Part shown: positions 15,747-23,930 of the stretch, in pieces
Position numbering within the stretch: the first letter of the stretch is position 1
Layout: each line of letters begins with the position of its first letter
Source: Streptomyces sp. NBC_00620
GTDB taxonomy: Bacteria > Actinomycetota > Actinomycetes > Streptomycetales > Streptomycetaceae
DNA: 64,000 nucleotides
Reading direction: 5' to 3'
Assembly: GCF_026341825.1 (NCBI RefSeq)
Contig: NZ_JAPENY010000002.1
Span: forward strand, 930,001 to 994,000
Program-made: the position numbers and the translations under genes
Notes under the pieces: model-generated
What the model was told of the DNA's origin: nothing
What the model saw: the letters and a program-made list of their open reading frames with translations, nothing else
The model's database searches: none

Positions 15747-17486
15747 TCAGCCCGTGACCACCAGGCCGACGATCTCGTCGTCCGAGAACCAGACACGTAC
15801 GTCGGGCCGTCCTCCCGCGAAGGCGGAGTGCACCGCCTGGCGGATCTCGGGGGACGGGTTGTTGAGGTTGCGCCAGTCGCCGGCCACGAACAGCCGGAGC
15901 CTCGGCGGGAGTTCACGCGGGTACGGCAGCAGCTCGTCCCAGTACCGTTCGGCCAGGCCCGAGCCGACCGCGTCCGGCAGCAGATGGGTCACCGCCGCCT
16001 TGATGTCCGGCCGGTTACCGATCCGCTGGGAGGCGGGCCGGGCCGGCGCGTCCTGCTGCGGGGTGCCCGTGGCCCGCAGCACCGCGCGGGCACGCTCCGG
16101 GGACATCGGTACCTGCCCGGCCGCTTTGAGCATGCCCTGCAGCGCGGCCAGGGCGCCGACCACCACCGGAGAGGCGGAGGAGGTCCCGGAGAAGGTGTCC
16201 GTGTACCAGCCGATCTCCTCGGCACCGCCCTGCAGGTCGCCGGGCCGGTCCCAGGAGCCGCCGGTGGTCGTGACCTCGCGGCCCCAGCCCTGCGCGTCCA
16301 CGCGGGCCCCGTAGTTGGAGAACGCGAGCCGCGAGCGGTCCGGGCCGTGGTCGCGGCCGTGGGTGCCGGGCGGCGGTGCGCCCGCGCCGACCAGGACCGC
16401 GCCGGAGGACTGGTTGGAGGGGTTGAACGGGTTGCGCCACCACTCGGGGAACTCGGCGGGGCGGCGCTCGTACACCCCGTCGTCGAGCGACTCGGCGCCG
16501 TTGCCCGCGGCCGCCACGACGAGCACGCCCTTGGCGGTCGCGTACCGGACGGCCGCGAAGGTGTCCGGCCACCACTCGACCGGTATGTAGCCCTGCTGGT
16601 CGTCGCGCTCCTCGAAGTCGAACCGCGGGCCCGGAGCGTGCAGTTCGATGAGGATGATGTCGCCCGGGCTCAGCCGGTCGGCCGTCGCGTGGATCGCGGC
16701 CGCCGTGCCGATGCCCTGGAAGGACGCGGCCGCGGTCACGGTGTCCGGCACGATGCCGGTGATCCCGTGCTCGTTGCGGTCGCCGCCGATCACTCCGATG
16801 ACGGCGGTGCCGTGGTTGCGCCAGGCGAGGTCGGTCAGCGGGGTGCCGACGACGACGCCCGCGAGCTTCCCGGCCAGGTCCTGGTGGCCGAGCTGCCAGG
16901 CGCCCTCCACGTCGATCACCGTCACGCCCTGGCCCGTACCGCCCGGCCGCTGCCAGGCCCAGTACGCGTCGATCCCCTCGGGCGCCGGGCGCAGATACCC
17001 CTGGCGGCTGGTGAAGTCCGGGGTGACGGGCGCCCCTTCCTTCACCCGCTGGCTGTTGTCCGCACTCTGTCCCACCGACCCCACGGAGGCCGGTACGGCG
17101 CCCGGCTTCACGTACGCCGTGTCGATCTCGGGCAGTGCGGCGATCCGTGAGCGCAGTTCCTGGGCGCGGCTCTCGACGCCGCGTACCCGGTAGAAGAGCG
17201 CGAGGTCGGGGCCGCTCTCGGTGGCCGTCGCCGCGGACTGCTGCAGACGTTCCTCGCTGCCGAACAGCGGCTCCAGGGAGAGCTGTTCGTCGCTGAGGAA
17301 CATGTTGAGGGCCGACACATCGGCGCCCACCGCCGAACGGACGCCCTCGGTCCTGGCGCGAAGCCTGGCCTCGGGACGTGCGACGACGATCAGCTCCTGC
17401 TCGGCTCCTCGGTAGGTGAATCCCGCTCCGTCGGGCCCCGGCCCGGACGTTCCCGGGCCCTGCGCCGGCTGTACCTGGTCGGTCAT
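15747..17486 (-). CDS. S8 (subtilisin-like) serine protease without signal peptide, C-terminal LNNP module
   Basis: A 579-residue protease. The catalytic triad is intact: Asp192 in GVTVIDVEGAW, His225 in WRNHGTAVIGVIGG, Ser436 in FSGTSSASPVVVGALA, with oxyanion Asn329 in VVAAAGNG. Residues 25-130 form an N-terminal domain, with 'ALFYRVRG...LRSRIAALPEIDTAYVKP' resembling an inhibitor-I9/propeptide fold. Residues 525-579 hold the module RLRLFVAGDWRNLNNPSPEI...SAFAGG, similar to the end of the downstream Gln-rich protein. No N-terminal signal peptide or C-terminal anchor is seen, so an intracellular role is inferred. The ATG at 17486 follows AAGGGAG; an upstream in-frame ATG at 17510 is the alternative. 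This pair is, from memory, not in the S. coelicolor mshC-parJ interval. Confidence 0.9.
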   Translation of the reverse strand: MTDQVQPAQGPGTSGPGPDGAGFTYRGAEQELIVVARPEARLRARTEGVRSAVGADVSALNMFLSDEQLSLEPLFGSEERLQQSAATATESGPDLALFYRVRGVESRAQELRSRIAALPEIDTAYVKPGAVPASVGSVGQSADNSQRVKEGAPVTPDFTSRQGYLRPAPEGIDAYWAWQRPGGTGQGVTVIDVEGAWQLGHQDLAGKLAGVVVGTPLTDLAWRNHGTAVIGVIGGDRNEHGITGIVPDTVTAAASFQGIGTAAAIHATADRLSPGDIILIELHAPGPRFDFEERDDQQGYIPVEWWPDTFAAVRYATAKGVLVVAAAGNGAESLDDGVYERRPAEFPEWWRNPFNPSNQSSGAVLVGAGAPPPGTHGRDHGPDRSRLAFSNYGARVDAQGWGREVTTTGGSWDRPGDLQGGAEEIGWYTDTFSGTSSASPVVVGALAALQGMLKAAGQVPMSPERARAVLRATGTPQQDAPARPASQRIGNRPDIKAAVTHLLPDAVGSGLAERYWDELLPYPRELPPRLRLFVAGDWRNLNNPSPEIRQAVHSAFAGGRPDVRVWFSDDEIVGLVVTG

Positions 17487-17641
17487 CGCGTACCGCTCCC
17501 TTCGGTCCATGCGGGTGCTTCTGGCTCGGTCCATACGGGTGCTCTGTCGCGGGATGACGCGGTGTCATGTCCCGTCCCCGGGCCGCGCCTTCGGGGCACA
17601 CCCTGCTCCTCGCACGGCGACTCGTCCACCCCCGATGTCGT

Positions 17642-17664
17642 CAACTTGGTTTGAAAACAAGTTG
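17642..17664. promoter_or_regulatory. AT-rich inverted repeat upstream of the S8 protease operon
   Basis: CAACTTG (17642-17648) and CAAGTTG (17658-17664) form a 7-bp inverted repeat with a 9-nt AT-rich spacer, inside the only AT-rich stretch (about 17640-17710) of the 373-bp gap between the protease and parJ. It is a candidate operator or part of the protease promoter. The rest of the gap holds the parJ terminator and no gene. Confidence 0.35.
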
Positions 17665-17793
17665 AATTGGGCAACCTGTGCAATCCGTCCTGAAACAGAT
17701 GTCACGAGGCAAACCAGCCAAAGGCTGAGGAGACGGGTGTCATGTGATGGGGCGGGAGCGCTTGCCGACCGCTCGACCGGACCCGGAACGCGA

Positions 17794-17826
17794 CAGGGGC
17801 GGTGCACGTTCCGCGCACCGCCCCTG
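17794..17826 (-). terminator. terminator of parJ
   Basis: A 12-bp perfect stem (17794-17805 with 17815-17826) with a 9-nt loop, 33 bp downstream of the parJ stop. Confidence 0.75.
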
Positions 17827-17859
17827 GTGGTTCAGTCCCTCGAGGAAATCCGGGGAGTC

Positions 17860-18909
17860 CTAGGAATCCTCGGACGTGTCGTCGGGACCCTTGTCGTCCG
17901 GCCCGACCTTGTCGTCCGAGCCGGTGCCCTGGTCCGTCCCGGACTCCGCGTCCGCCTCGGGCAGCTGCGGCTTCGGCGGCCGGGTGCGGCCGGCGGGGCC
18001 GTCCCGGAGGAACGACGCGGACTCGCCACTCTCGGTGGCGTGGCCCCCGGCCTGCGAGGTCGGACCGCCGCCGTCCCGTCTGCGCAGATACCGCTCGAAC
18101 TCACGGGCGATCGCCTCGCCCGACGCCTCCGGCAGCTCGGCGGTGTCCCGGGCCTCCTCCAGCGACTGCACGTACTCGGCGACCTCGCTGTCCTCGGCGG
18201 CCAGCTGGTCGACGCCCAGCTGCCAGGCCCGCGCGTCCTCGGGCAGCTCGCCCAGCGGAATACGCAGGTCGATCAGGTCCTCCAGACGGTTGAGGAGGGC
18301 CAAAGTCGCCTTCGGGTTCGGCGGCTGCGACACGTAGTGCGGTACGGCCGCCCACAGCGACACGGCCGGTACGCCAGCGTGGGTGCACGCCTCCTGGAGG
18401 ATGCCGACGATGCCCGTGGGGCCCTCGTACTTGGTCTCCTCCAGGTCCATGGTGCGCGCCAGGTCCGCGTCGGACGTCACCCCGCTGACCGGCACCGGAC
18501 GCGTGTGCGGGGTGTCACCGAGCAGGGCGCCCAGGATCACCACCAGCTCCACGCCCAGCTCGTGCGCGAAGCCGAGCAGCTCGTTGCAGAACGAGCGCCA
18601 TCGCATCGACGGCTCGATGCCCCGGACCAGCACCAGGTCACGCGGCTTCTCGCCGCCGACCCGGACCACCGACAACCTTGTCGTCGGCCATGTGATCTTC
18701 CGGACACCGCCGTCCAGCCACACGGTGGGGCGGTTCACCTGGAAGTCGTAGTAGTCCTCGGCGTCCAGCGCCGCGAACACCTCGCCCTTCCATTCCTTGT
18801 CCAGATGCGCGACCGCGGTGGAGGCGGCGTCGCCGGCGTCGTTCCAGCCTTCGAACGCGGCCACCATGACCGGGTCGATCAGCTCGGGAACCCCTTCGAG
18901 CTCAATCAC
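17860..18909 (-). CDS. parJ: PAC2-family protein ParJ (ParA-interacting)
   Basis: A 349-residue protein of the proteasome-assembly-chaperone-2 (PAC2) fold. It begins IELEGVPELIDPVMVAAFEGWNDAGDAAS and contains VLVRGIEPSMRWRSF, ILGALLGDTPHTRPVPV and a YEGPTGIVGILQ segment typical of actinobacterial PAC2 proteins. Residues about 290-349 are a disordered, acidic Pro/Asp/Gly tail. In S. coelicolor the orthologous position (SCO1662) encodes ParJ, reported to bind ParA and affect its polymerisation during sporulation septation; the mycobacterial relative is Rv2125. GTG start at 18909 with GGAGG 6 nt upstream. Despite the family name, a role in proteasome assembly is not established here. Confidence 0.88.
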   Translation of the reverse strand: MIELEGVPELIDPVMVAAFEGWNDAGDAASTAVAHLDKEWKGEVFAALDAEDYYDFQVNRPTVWLDGGVRKITWPTTRLSVVRVGGEKPRDLVLVRGIEPSMRWRSFCNELLGFAHELGVELVVILGALLGDTPHTRPVPVSGVTSDADLARTMDLEETKYEGPTGIVGILQEACTHAGVPAVSLWAAVPHYVSQPPNPKATLALLNRLEDLIDLRIPLGELPEDARAWQLGVDQLAAEDSEVAEYVQSLEEARDTAELPEASGEAIAREFERYLRRRDGGGPTSQAGGHATESGESASFLRDGPAGRTRPPKPQLPEADAESGTDQGTGSDDKVGPDDKGPDDTSEDS

Positions 18910-18962
18910 CCAGTGCCTCCTTCCGACGTGCCCTCACGAACGCCCCAACCTTACGGCGTGCG

Positions 18963-18985
18963 AAGGGGGCCTCCGCAGCCCCCTT
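18963..18985 (-). terminator. possible terminator downstream of the FadR-type regulator
   Basis: An 8-bp G/C stem (18963-18970 with 18978-18985) with a 7-nt loop, lying between the regulator stop (19150) and the parJ start. Confidence 0.4.
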
Positions 18986-19149
18986 GCACGGGGGAGTGAA
19001 CGGATCACTGCCCCGCCGAGGGGCCGGAAACACGCGCGACCGCCACCCTGAAACACCCCCCAGTCATCCGAGGAGTCGCCTCGCGCCCGCCGGGCCGGTC
19101 GGAGCGGTCCGGGCCGCCGGGCGGGGGACGGGCGTCTTCGTGACGCGGT

Positions 19150-19821
19150 TCACAGGGTCGAGCGCAGCCACTGTTCGACGCTCGCGATGTGCACCGTCGC
19201 CCAGGAGCGGGCCGCCTCCGCGTCGCGGTCGCGCAGGGCCGTGAGGATCGCGCGGTGCTCGTGCAGGGTGCGGCTGACCGCGTCCTCCTGGGTCAGACCG
19301 CGCCAGATCCGGGCCCTGGTCGTGGGCCCGGAGAGGCCGTCGAGGAGGGAGCAGAGCACCGAGTTCCCGGAGCTCTGCACGATGCCGCGGTGGAACTCCA
19401 GGTCGGCGGCGACGAGCTCCTCCACCGAGGGCTCGTCGCCGAGCAGGTCCAACTGGGCGGACAGTGCGTCCAGTTGCTGTTCGCTGATGCGTGAGGCCGC
19501 CATCGCCGTGGCGGCCGGCTCCAGGATGCGGCGGACCGCGAGGAACTCGAGCACCGTGTCGTCGCGGTGGAAGTCGACGACGAAGCTCAGTGCCTCCAGG
19601 AGGAGTTGGGGGTCCAGGCTGGTGACGTAGGTGCCGTCGCCCTGCCGGACGTCCAGGATGCGGATGAGTGACAGGGCGCGCACCGCCTCGCGCAGGGAGT
19701 TGCGGGACAGGCCGAGTTCGGCGGCGAGTTCGCTCTCCTTGGGAAGCCGGTCGCCGGGGCGCAGCGAGCCGGAGACGATCATTCCCTTGATCTTCTCGAT
19801 CGCCTCGTCGGTGACTGCCAT
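19150..19821 (-). CDS. GntR-family (FadR subfamily, FCD domain) transcriptional regulator
   Basis: A 223-residue repressor-type protein. The N-terminal winged helix-turn-helix is GMIVSGSLRPGDRLPKESELAAELGLSRNSLREAVRAL (residues about 13-50). An all-helical FCD ligand domain follows, with metal/ligand residues in EFLAVRRILEPAA, ADLEFHRGIVQSSGN and LHEHRAIL. It lies at the 3' end of the nucleoside transporter/deaminase operon, separated by 124 bp that contain a palindrome (19878-19892), suggesting its own promoter and autoregulation. Its ligand is plausibly an intermediate of the neighbouring pathway, which is inference from position. ATG start with GGGAGG upstream. Confidence 0.93.
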   Translation of the reverse strand: MAVTDEAIEKIKGMIVSGSLRPGDRLPKESELAAELGLSRNSLREAVRALSLIRILDVRQGDGTYVTSLDPQLLLEALSFVVDFHRDDTVLEFLAVRRILEPAATAMAASRISEQQLDALSAQLDLLGDEPSVEELVAADLEFHRGIVQSSGNSVLCSLLDGLSGPTTRARIWRGLTQEDAVSRTLHEHRAILTALRDRDAEAARSWATVHIASVEQWLRSTL

Positions 19822-19877
19822 GGCGGGCCTCCCTGTCGTTCAGCGTGCAGTTCGGGATGTCGCCAAGGCATCCGCTC

Positions 19878-19892
19878 AGACGTCCGATGTCT
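19878..19892. promoter_or_regulatory. candidate FadR-type operator
   Basis: AGACGTCCGATGTCT is a 15-bp near-perfect palindrome (one mismatched pair besides the central base) located 56 bp upstream of the regulator start. Its GTC/GAT core resembles the GTCnGAC cores bound by FadR-subfamily regulators. Confidence 0.45.
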
Positions 19893-19945
19893 CAGCCCAT
19901 TATGAGGGTCAGCGGGCTGAACAGGACACGGAATCCGACGTCAGG

Positions 19946-21247
19946 TCAGGCGAGGGCCTCCAGGTCGGCCAGCGCGGAGGGCTCGTCGAGGGTCGTGAGG
20001 GCGCGGTCCCGCATCAGGATCCTGCCGTCGACGACCGTGTCCCGTACGTCCGCCGAGTGTGCGGCGTACGCGAGCGTGGACCACGGATCGTGCAGCGGCC
20101 TCAGATGGGGCGCGTCGAGGCCGAGCACGATCAGGTCGGCGCGCTTGCCCGCCTCCAGGGAGCCCAGGTGGTCGCCGAGCCCCAGCGCGCGGGCGCCCTC
20201 GATGGTGGCCATGCGGACGGCCTGTTCGGCGCCGACCGCGGTGGGATCGCCGGCCGCCTTGTGGACGAGGGCCGCCTGCCTGACGGCCCCCAGCAGGTCC
20301 AGGGTGTTGGAGCTGACGGCGCCGTCCGTGCCGAGCCCGACGGTCACGCCCGCGCTGAGCAGCCTCGGAACCGGCGCGATACCGCAGCCGAGCTTCAGGT
20401 TGGAGACCGGGCAGTGCGCGACCGACGTGCCGGTGCGGGCGAGGGCCGCGATCTCGGGACCCGTCAGATCCACGGCGTGCGCGAGCAGCAGGTCGGGGCC
20501 GAGCAGCCCGAGCGAGTCGAGCAGTTCCACCGGACGCTTGCCGTGGGCGACCTCGACGGTGGCGACCTCGGTCGCGTTCTCCGCCGCGTGGATGTGCAGC
20601 AGCGCGCCGAACTCCCTTGCCAGCGCGGCGATCTCGACGAGCTGCTCGGGTGAGAGGGTGTAGGTCGAGTGCGCGAAGAGGACGGGCCGGACGCCGGGCC
20701 GCGCTGTGGCACGGGCGGTCAGATCGCGTCGCGCCCACTCCAGCCGGTCCTCGTACGCGATGCCGTCCGCGGGCTCCGGTACGTCCATGAAGGTCGGCCC
20801 GGTGTGCAGCCGCCAGCCCGCCTCGCGCGCCGCCTGCTCGGCCGCCTCGTGGAACCAGTACATGTCGAGCGCGGAGGTCACCCCCGCCCGTACGCTCTCG
20901 GCGATCGCGACCCGTACCGCCGCCGCGACGTTCTTCGGGGACAACAACTCGGCTTCCCAGCGCAGCACCCGCTCCAGGAAACCCTGGAGCGTGACGTCGT
21001 CCGCGCGGCCGCGCAGCAGCGTCATCGCCAGGTGCGTGTGGGTGTTGACAAGGCCGGGGAGGACGAGACAGCCGCTCGCGTCGAGGGTGTCGGTGGCCGC
21101 GTACCGCGTGCGGAGTTCCTCGGCGGGACCGACGGCGAGGATCTCGCCGTCGCGGACGGCGACCGTGCCGGAGCGCACGAAGGTCCCGGCCTCGTCGACG
21201 GTCAGGACGTCCCCGCCCTCGACCAGCAGATCAGCGCGCTCGCTCAT
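19946..21247 (-). CDS. amidohydrolase, MtaD-like (methylthioadenosine/SAH deaminase family)
   Basis: A 433-residue metal-dependent deaminase of the cytosine deaminase-like branch. Metal ligands: LPGLVNTHTHLAMTLLRG (HxH at about residue 70), HIHAAENATE, LAHAVDL and GLGTDGAVSSN (catalytic Asp). The AMTLLRGRADD segment resembles MTA/SAH deaminases. Its start overlaps the phosphorylase stop by 4 nt (ATGA). Inferred reaction: deamination of methylthioadenosine (or adenosine-like nucleosides) to the inosine form, which the preceding phosphorylase would then cleave. Alternatives include adenosine, guanine-derivative or aminofutalosine deaminase activity; the mtn neighbours favour methylthioadenosine. 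Confidence 0.85.
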   Translation of the reverse strand: MSERADLLVEGGDVLTVDEAGTFVRSGTVAVRDGEILAVGPAEELRTRYAATDTLDASGCLVLPGLVNTHTHLAMTLLRGRADDVTLQGFLERVLRWEAELLSPKNVAAAVRVAIAESVRAGVTSALDMYWFHEAAEQAAREAGWRLHTGPTFMDVPEPADGIAYEDRLEWARRDLTARATARPGVRPVLFAHSTYTLSPEQLVEIAALAREFGALLHIHAAENATEVATVEVAHGKRPVELLDSLGLLGPDLLLAHAVDLTGPEIAALARTGTSVAHCPVSNLKLGCGIAPVPRLLSAGVTVGLGTDGAVSSNTLDLLGAVRQAALVHKAAGDPTAVGAEQAVRMATIEGARALGLGDHLGSLEAGKRADLIVLGLDAPHLRPLHDPWSTLAYAAHSADVRDTVVDGRILMRDRALTTLDEPSALADLEALA

Positions 21248-22005
21248 GCCTTGGACTCCCCGTGCTCCTCCGCCAGCAGCCGCAGCGCTTCCAGCGACAC
21301 CAGGGCACCCCGCTCCACACCCTCCGCCACGACATCGCGGTGCGGGTTGTAGCCGCCGGTGTTCTCCTCGTCGACCAGCTCGTCCGCGTTCGCGCCGTCG
21401 ACGACGAGCACGCCGCCCGCCACGAGGCCGCGCAGTGAGGCGGTGACCAGCAGCGCGGACAGCTCCATCTCGATCGCCGCGAGACCCGCGTTGTCGTACG
21501 CGGTGAGCGGGATCAGCCCCGGCTGGAAGGCCGCCCGGGTCCAGACGAGACCCCGGTGGTGCGGGGCGCCCGCCGCGCGGGCCGCGCGCTGGAGCGCGAG
21601 CACGGCCTCGGGGGAGGACACCGCCGGATACTCGGGCGGCAGCAGCTGCTGGGTGACACCGTCGTCGCGTACGGCGGCCTCCGCGATGACGAGATCGCCG
21701 TCACCGATACCGGGGCGCATCGCGCCTGCCGTGCCGAAGCGCAGGAAGGTCGTGACGCCCGCGTCGGCCAGCTCCTGGAAGAGCAGGATCGCGCCCGGCG
21801 CGCCGACCCCGTGCGAGGCGACGGTGACCGGCAGGCCCTTCCAACTCCCGCTGAACACACGGTATTCGCGGTGGTACGAGACCTCCTCGGCGCCGTCGAG
21901 CAGCGCGGCGACGGCTGCGGCGCGCGCCGGGTCGCCGACGACCAGGGCCTGCGGCGGAAGGCCCGTGCGGGGTATGCGGGTGATGGGCAGCAGGTCCAAG
22001 GTCAT
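21244..22005 (-). CDS. nucleoside phosphorylase (PNP/UDP family)
   Basis: A 253-residue class I nucleoside phosphorylase. Phosphate-site segments: ALVVGDPARAAAVAALL (GDP), REYRVFSGSWKG, FLRFGTAGAMRPGIGDGD. Base/ribose site: MELSALLVTASLRGL (Glu-x-Glu-type region reading IEMELSA) and DGANADELVDEEN. It looks most like uridine phosphorylases, so base specificity is open. Both ends overlap its neighbours (ATGA with the permease stop upstream; ATGA with the deaminase start downstream), so it is translationally coupled. In context it probably makes (methylthio)ribose-1-phosphate for MtnA. ATG at 22005 is chosen for that overlap and because it begins the conserved fold. Confidence 0.88.
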   Translation of the reverse strand: MTLDLLPITRIPRTGLPPQALVVGDPARAAAVAALLDGAEEVSYHREYRVFSGSWKGLPVTVASHGVGAPGAILLFQELADAGVTTFLRFGTAGAMRPGIGDGDLVIAEAAVRDDGVTQQLLPPEYPAVSSPEAVLALQRAARAAGAPHHRGLVWTRAAFQPGLIPLTAYDNAGLAAIEMELSALLVTASLRGLVAGGVLVVDGANADELVDEENTGGYNPHRDVVAEGVERGALVSLEALRLLAEEHGESKA

Positions 22006-22868
22006 GAGACGGCTCCAGCGGGGCGGGTACGGCGACGGCGGCGGGCCGTCGTGAGGAAGAGGGCGCCGAGTGTGACGACGTACGGCGCGGCGTCGGTCGC
22101 CTGCTGCGGCAGGCCGAGGCCCTGAAGGCGGAAGCCCGCGGCCTCCGCGAGTCCGAAGAGCAGCGCGGCGAGCAGCACACCGAGGGGCAGCGCACGGCCG
22201 AGCATCACCGCGACGACGGCGATCCAGCCGCGCCCCGCCGTCATGTTCTCGGAGAACAACGTGACGTTGCCGAGGGCGAGTTGGGCTCCGGCAAGGCCGC
22301 ACAGCACTCCCGAGACGAGCACCGCCGCGTACTGGTACTTCGCCGGGCTCACCCCGAGCGTGGCCGCCGCCTCGGGGGCCTCGCCGACTCCGCGCAGCCT
22401 GAGGCCCCACACATGCCGGGAGAGCATCAGCGCGGCGACGCCGACCGAGGCCCATGCCACATAGGCGAGCGGTGAGAAGCCACCGACCAACGGCAGACCG
22501 GCCAGTGACGGATCGTCAAAAGTGCCCTGTACGCCGAAGACCGTACGCAGCAGGAAGCTGGTGAGGCCGACGGCGAGGAGGTTCATGGCGATGCCCAGGA
22601 CCACCGCGTCGCCGCGCAGCGTCACTGTGCCGACGGCGAGGATCAGCGAGTACGCGGCGGCGGCGAGCGCGGCCGCCAGAACGCCCAGCCAGGGGCTGCC
22701 GGTGAACCAGCTCGTGGTCACCGCGGTGAAGCAGCCCATCAGCATCATGCCTTCGAGGCCGATGTTGAAGACGCCCGCGCGTTCGCAGATCGCGCCGCCG
22801 AGCGCGGCCAGCAGGATGGGAGTGAGCGCGCGCAGCGCGGACATGACGAGATCGGAGTCGAAGAACAT
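22002..22868 (-). CDS. nucleoside ABC transporter permease (second)
   Basis: A 288-residue permease with about eight hydrophobic segments, starting MFFDSDLVMSALRALTPILLAALGGAICERAGVFNIGLEGMMLMG. The ER.GVFNIGLEGMML signature is typical of BmpA/YufQ-NupQ-type nucleoside permeases. Ends TTARRRRRTRPAGAVS, a basic cytoplasmic tail. The ATG at 22868 shares one base with the preceding permease stop (TGATG). It forms a heterodimeric pore with the product of 22868-23929. Confidence 0.9.
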   Translation of the reverse strand: MFFDSDLVMSALRALTPILLAALGGAICERAGVFNIGLEGMMLMGCFTAVTTSWFTGSPWLGVLAAALAAAAYSLILAVGTVTLRGDAVVLGIAMNLLAVGLTSFLLRTVFGVQGTFDDPSLAGLPLVGGFSPLAYVAWASVGVAALMLSRHVWGLRLRGVGEAPEAAATLGVSPAKYQYAAVLVSGVLCGLAGAQLALGNVTLFSENMTAGRGWIAVVAVMLGRALPLGVLLAALLFGLAEAAGFRLQGLGLPQQATDAAPYVVTLGALFLTTARRRRRTRPAGAVS

Positions 22869-23929
22869 CAGACGGCCTCCTTCTGCCGAAGCCGTTCGGA
22901 TCGCCCGGACCGGCGCAGCCACTTGTCCGGGAAGCGCAGCCGGGCCGCCAGGAACACGATGACGATGGCCTGCAGCACCTGCGTCAGCTCGCGCGGCACC
23001 TCGGTCGTGCGTTCCATGGAGAGCCCGCCGACCTCGAGCACGGCGAAGAAGAACGAGGCGAGGACCGTGCCCAGCGGGCCCGCCGCCGCGAGCAGCGCGG
23101 CCGTCAGACCCGTCCAGGTGTACCCGGGCGCCGTGAGCGCGCCGTCGAGGAAGCGGTAGGGGAAGCTCAACACCCCGATCGCGCCGACGAGTCCGGCGAG
23201 CGCGCCCGACACTGCCATCAGCTTGAGCGTCAGCCCCTTGCGCTCGACGCCCGCGTACGCGGCGAAGCGGGAGTTGAGGCCGGTCATCCGGATCTCGTAG
23301 CCGACCGCCGTACGGGAGTCCGCGAACCAGTACGCGGCCGCGGCGGCCACGATCAGCAGCAGGCCGACGGTCACCGTGGAGTCGCCGAAGGCGGGCAGGG
23401 CCACCCCTTGGGGCAGTTGACGCGTCTGGGGAAGGCTGGAGCCGGGCTCCTTGAGCGGATAGCGCACCAGGTACGAGGCGAGCGACGACGCCGGATAGCT
23501 GAGCAGCAGGCTGCTCACCAACAGCGGTACGCCCAGGTGGTTCTCGCAGAGCGCTGCCAGGGCCGCGTATCCGGCGCCCGCCGCCATGCCCGCGAGGAGC
23601 GCGAGGACGACGGTGAGCGGCGCGGGCAGCGGCGAGTAGAGGCCGGTGACCGCCGCCGCGATGCCGCCGAGCACCAACTGCCCGTCGCCGCCGAGGTTGA
23701 TGAGCCCGGCGCGCAGCGGGATCGCCAGCGCGAGCGCCATGCCGAGCACGCTGGTGGTGGTGGACAGCGTCGAGCCGATGCCGTCGGAGCCGAGGGAACC
23801 GCTGATGACGGCGCCGTACGCGGAGACCGGATCGGCGCCCGTGCCCACCAGGAACAGTGCGCCGATGACGACTCCGGCGAGGACGGAGAAGGTGACGGGG
23901 GAGCGCAGGGCCCCTGTTATTCGGGTCAT
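22868..23929 (-). CDS. nucleoside ABC transporter permease (first)
   Basis: A 353-residue membrane protein of the YufP/NupP type with about 8-10 transmembrane segments. The family signature PLRAGLINLGGDGQLVLGGIAAAV lies about residues 71-95 and SRFAAYAGVERKGLTLKLMAVSGALAGL is the coupling-helix region contacting the ATPase. It begins one base after the ATPase stop and ends at the start of the second permease, so the cluster is fully compact. Confidence 0.9.
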   Translation of the reverse strand: MTRITGALRSPVTFSVLAGVVIGALFLVGTGADPVSAYGAVISGSLGSDGIGSTLSTTTSVLGMALALAIPLRAGLINLGGDGQLVLGGIAAAVTGLYSPLPAPLTVVLALLAGMAAGAGYAALAALCENHLGVPLLVSSLLLSYPASSLASYLVRYPLKEPGSSLPQTRQLPQGVALPAFGDSTVTVGLLLIVAAAAAYWFADSRTAVGYEIRMTGLNSRFAAYAGVERKGLTLKLMAVSGALAGLVGAIGVLSFPYRFLDGALTAPGYTWTGLTAALLAAAGPLGTVLASFFFAVLEVGGLSMERTTEVPRELTQVLQAIVIVFLAARLRFPDKWLRRSGRSERLRQKEAV

Positions 23930-23930
23930 G

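Noticed and set aside
14370..17150. A 926-residue plus-strand frame with poly-leucine stretches
   Set aside because: It is antisense to the CAG-rich Gln-rich gene and the protease; CTG repeats translate as Leu in this frame. The minus-strand genes have SD sequences and catalytic motifs.
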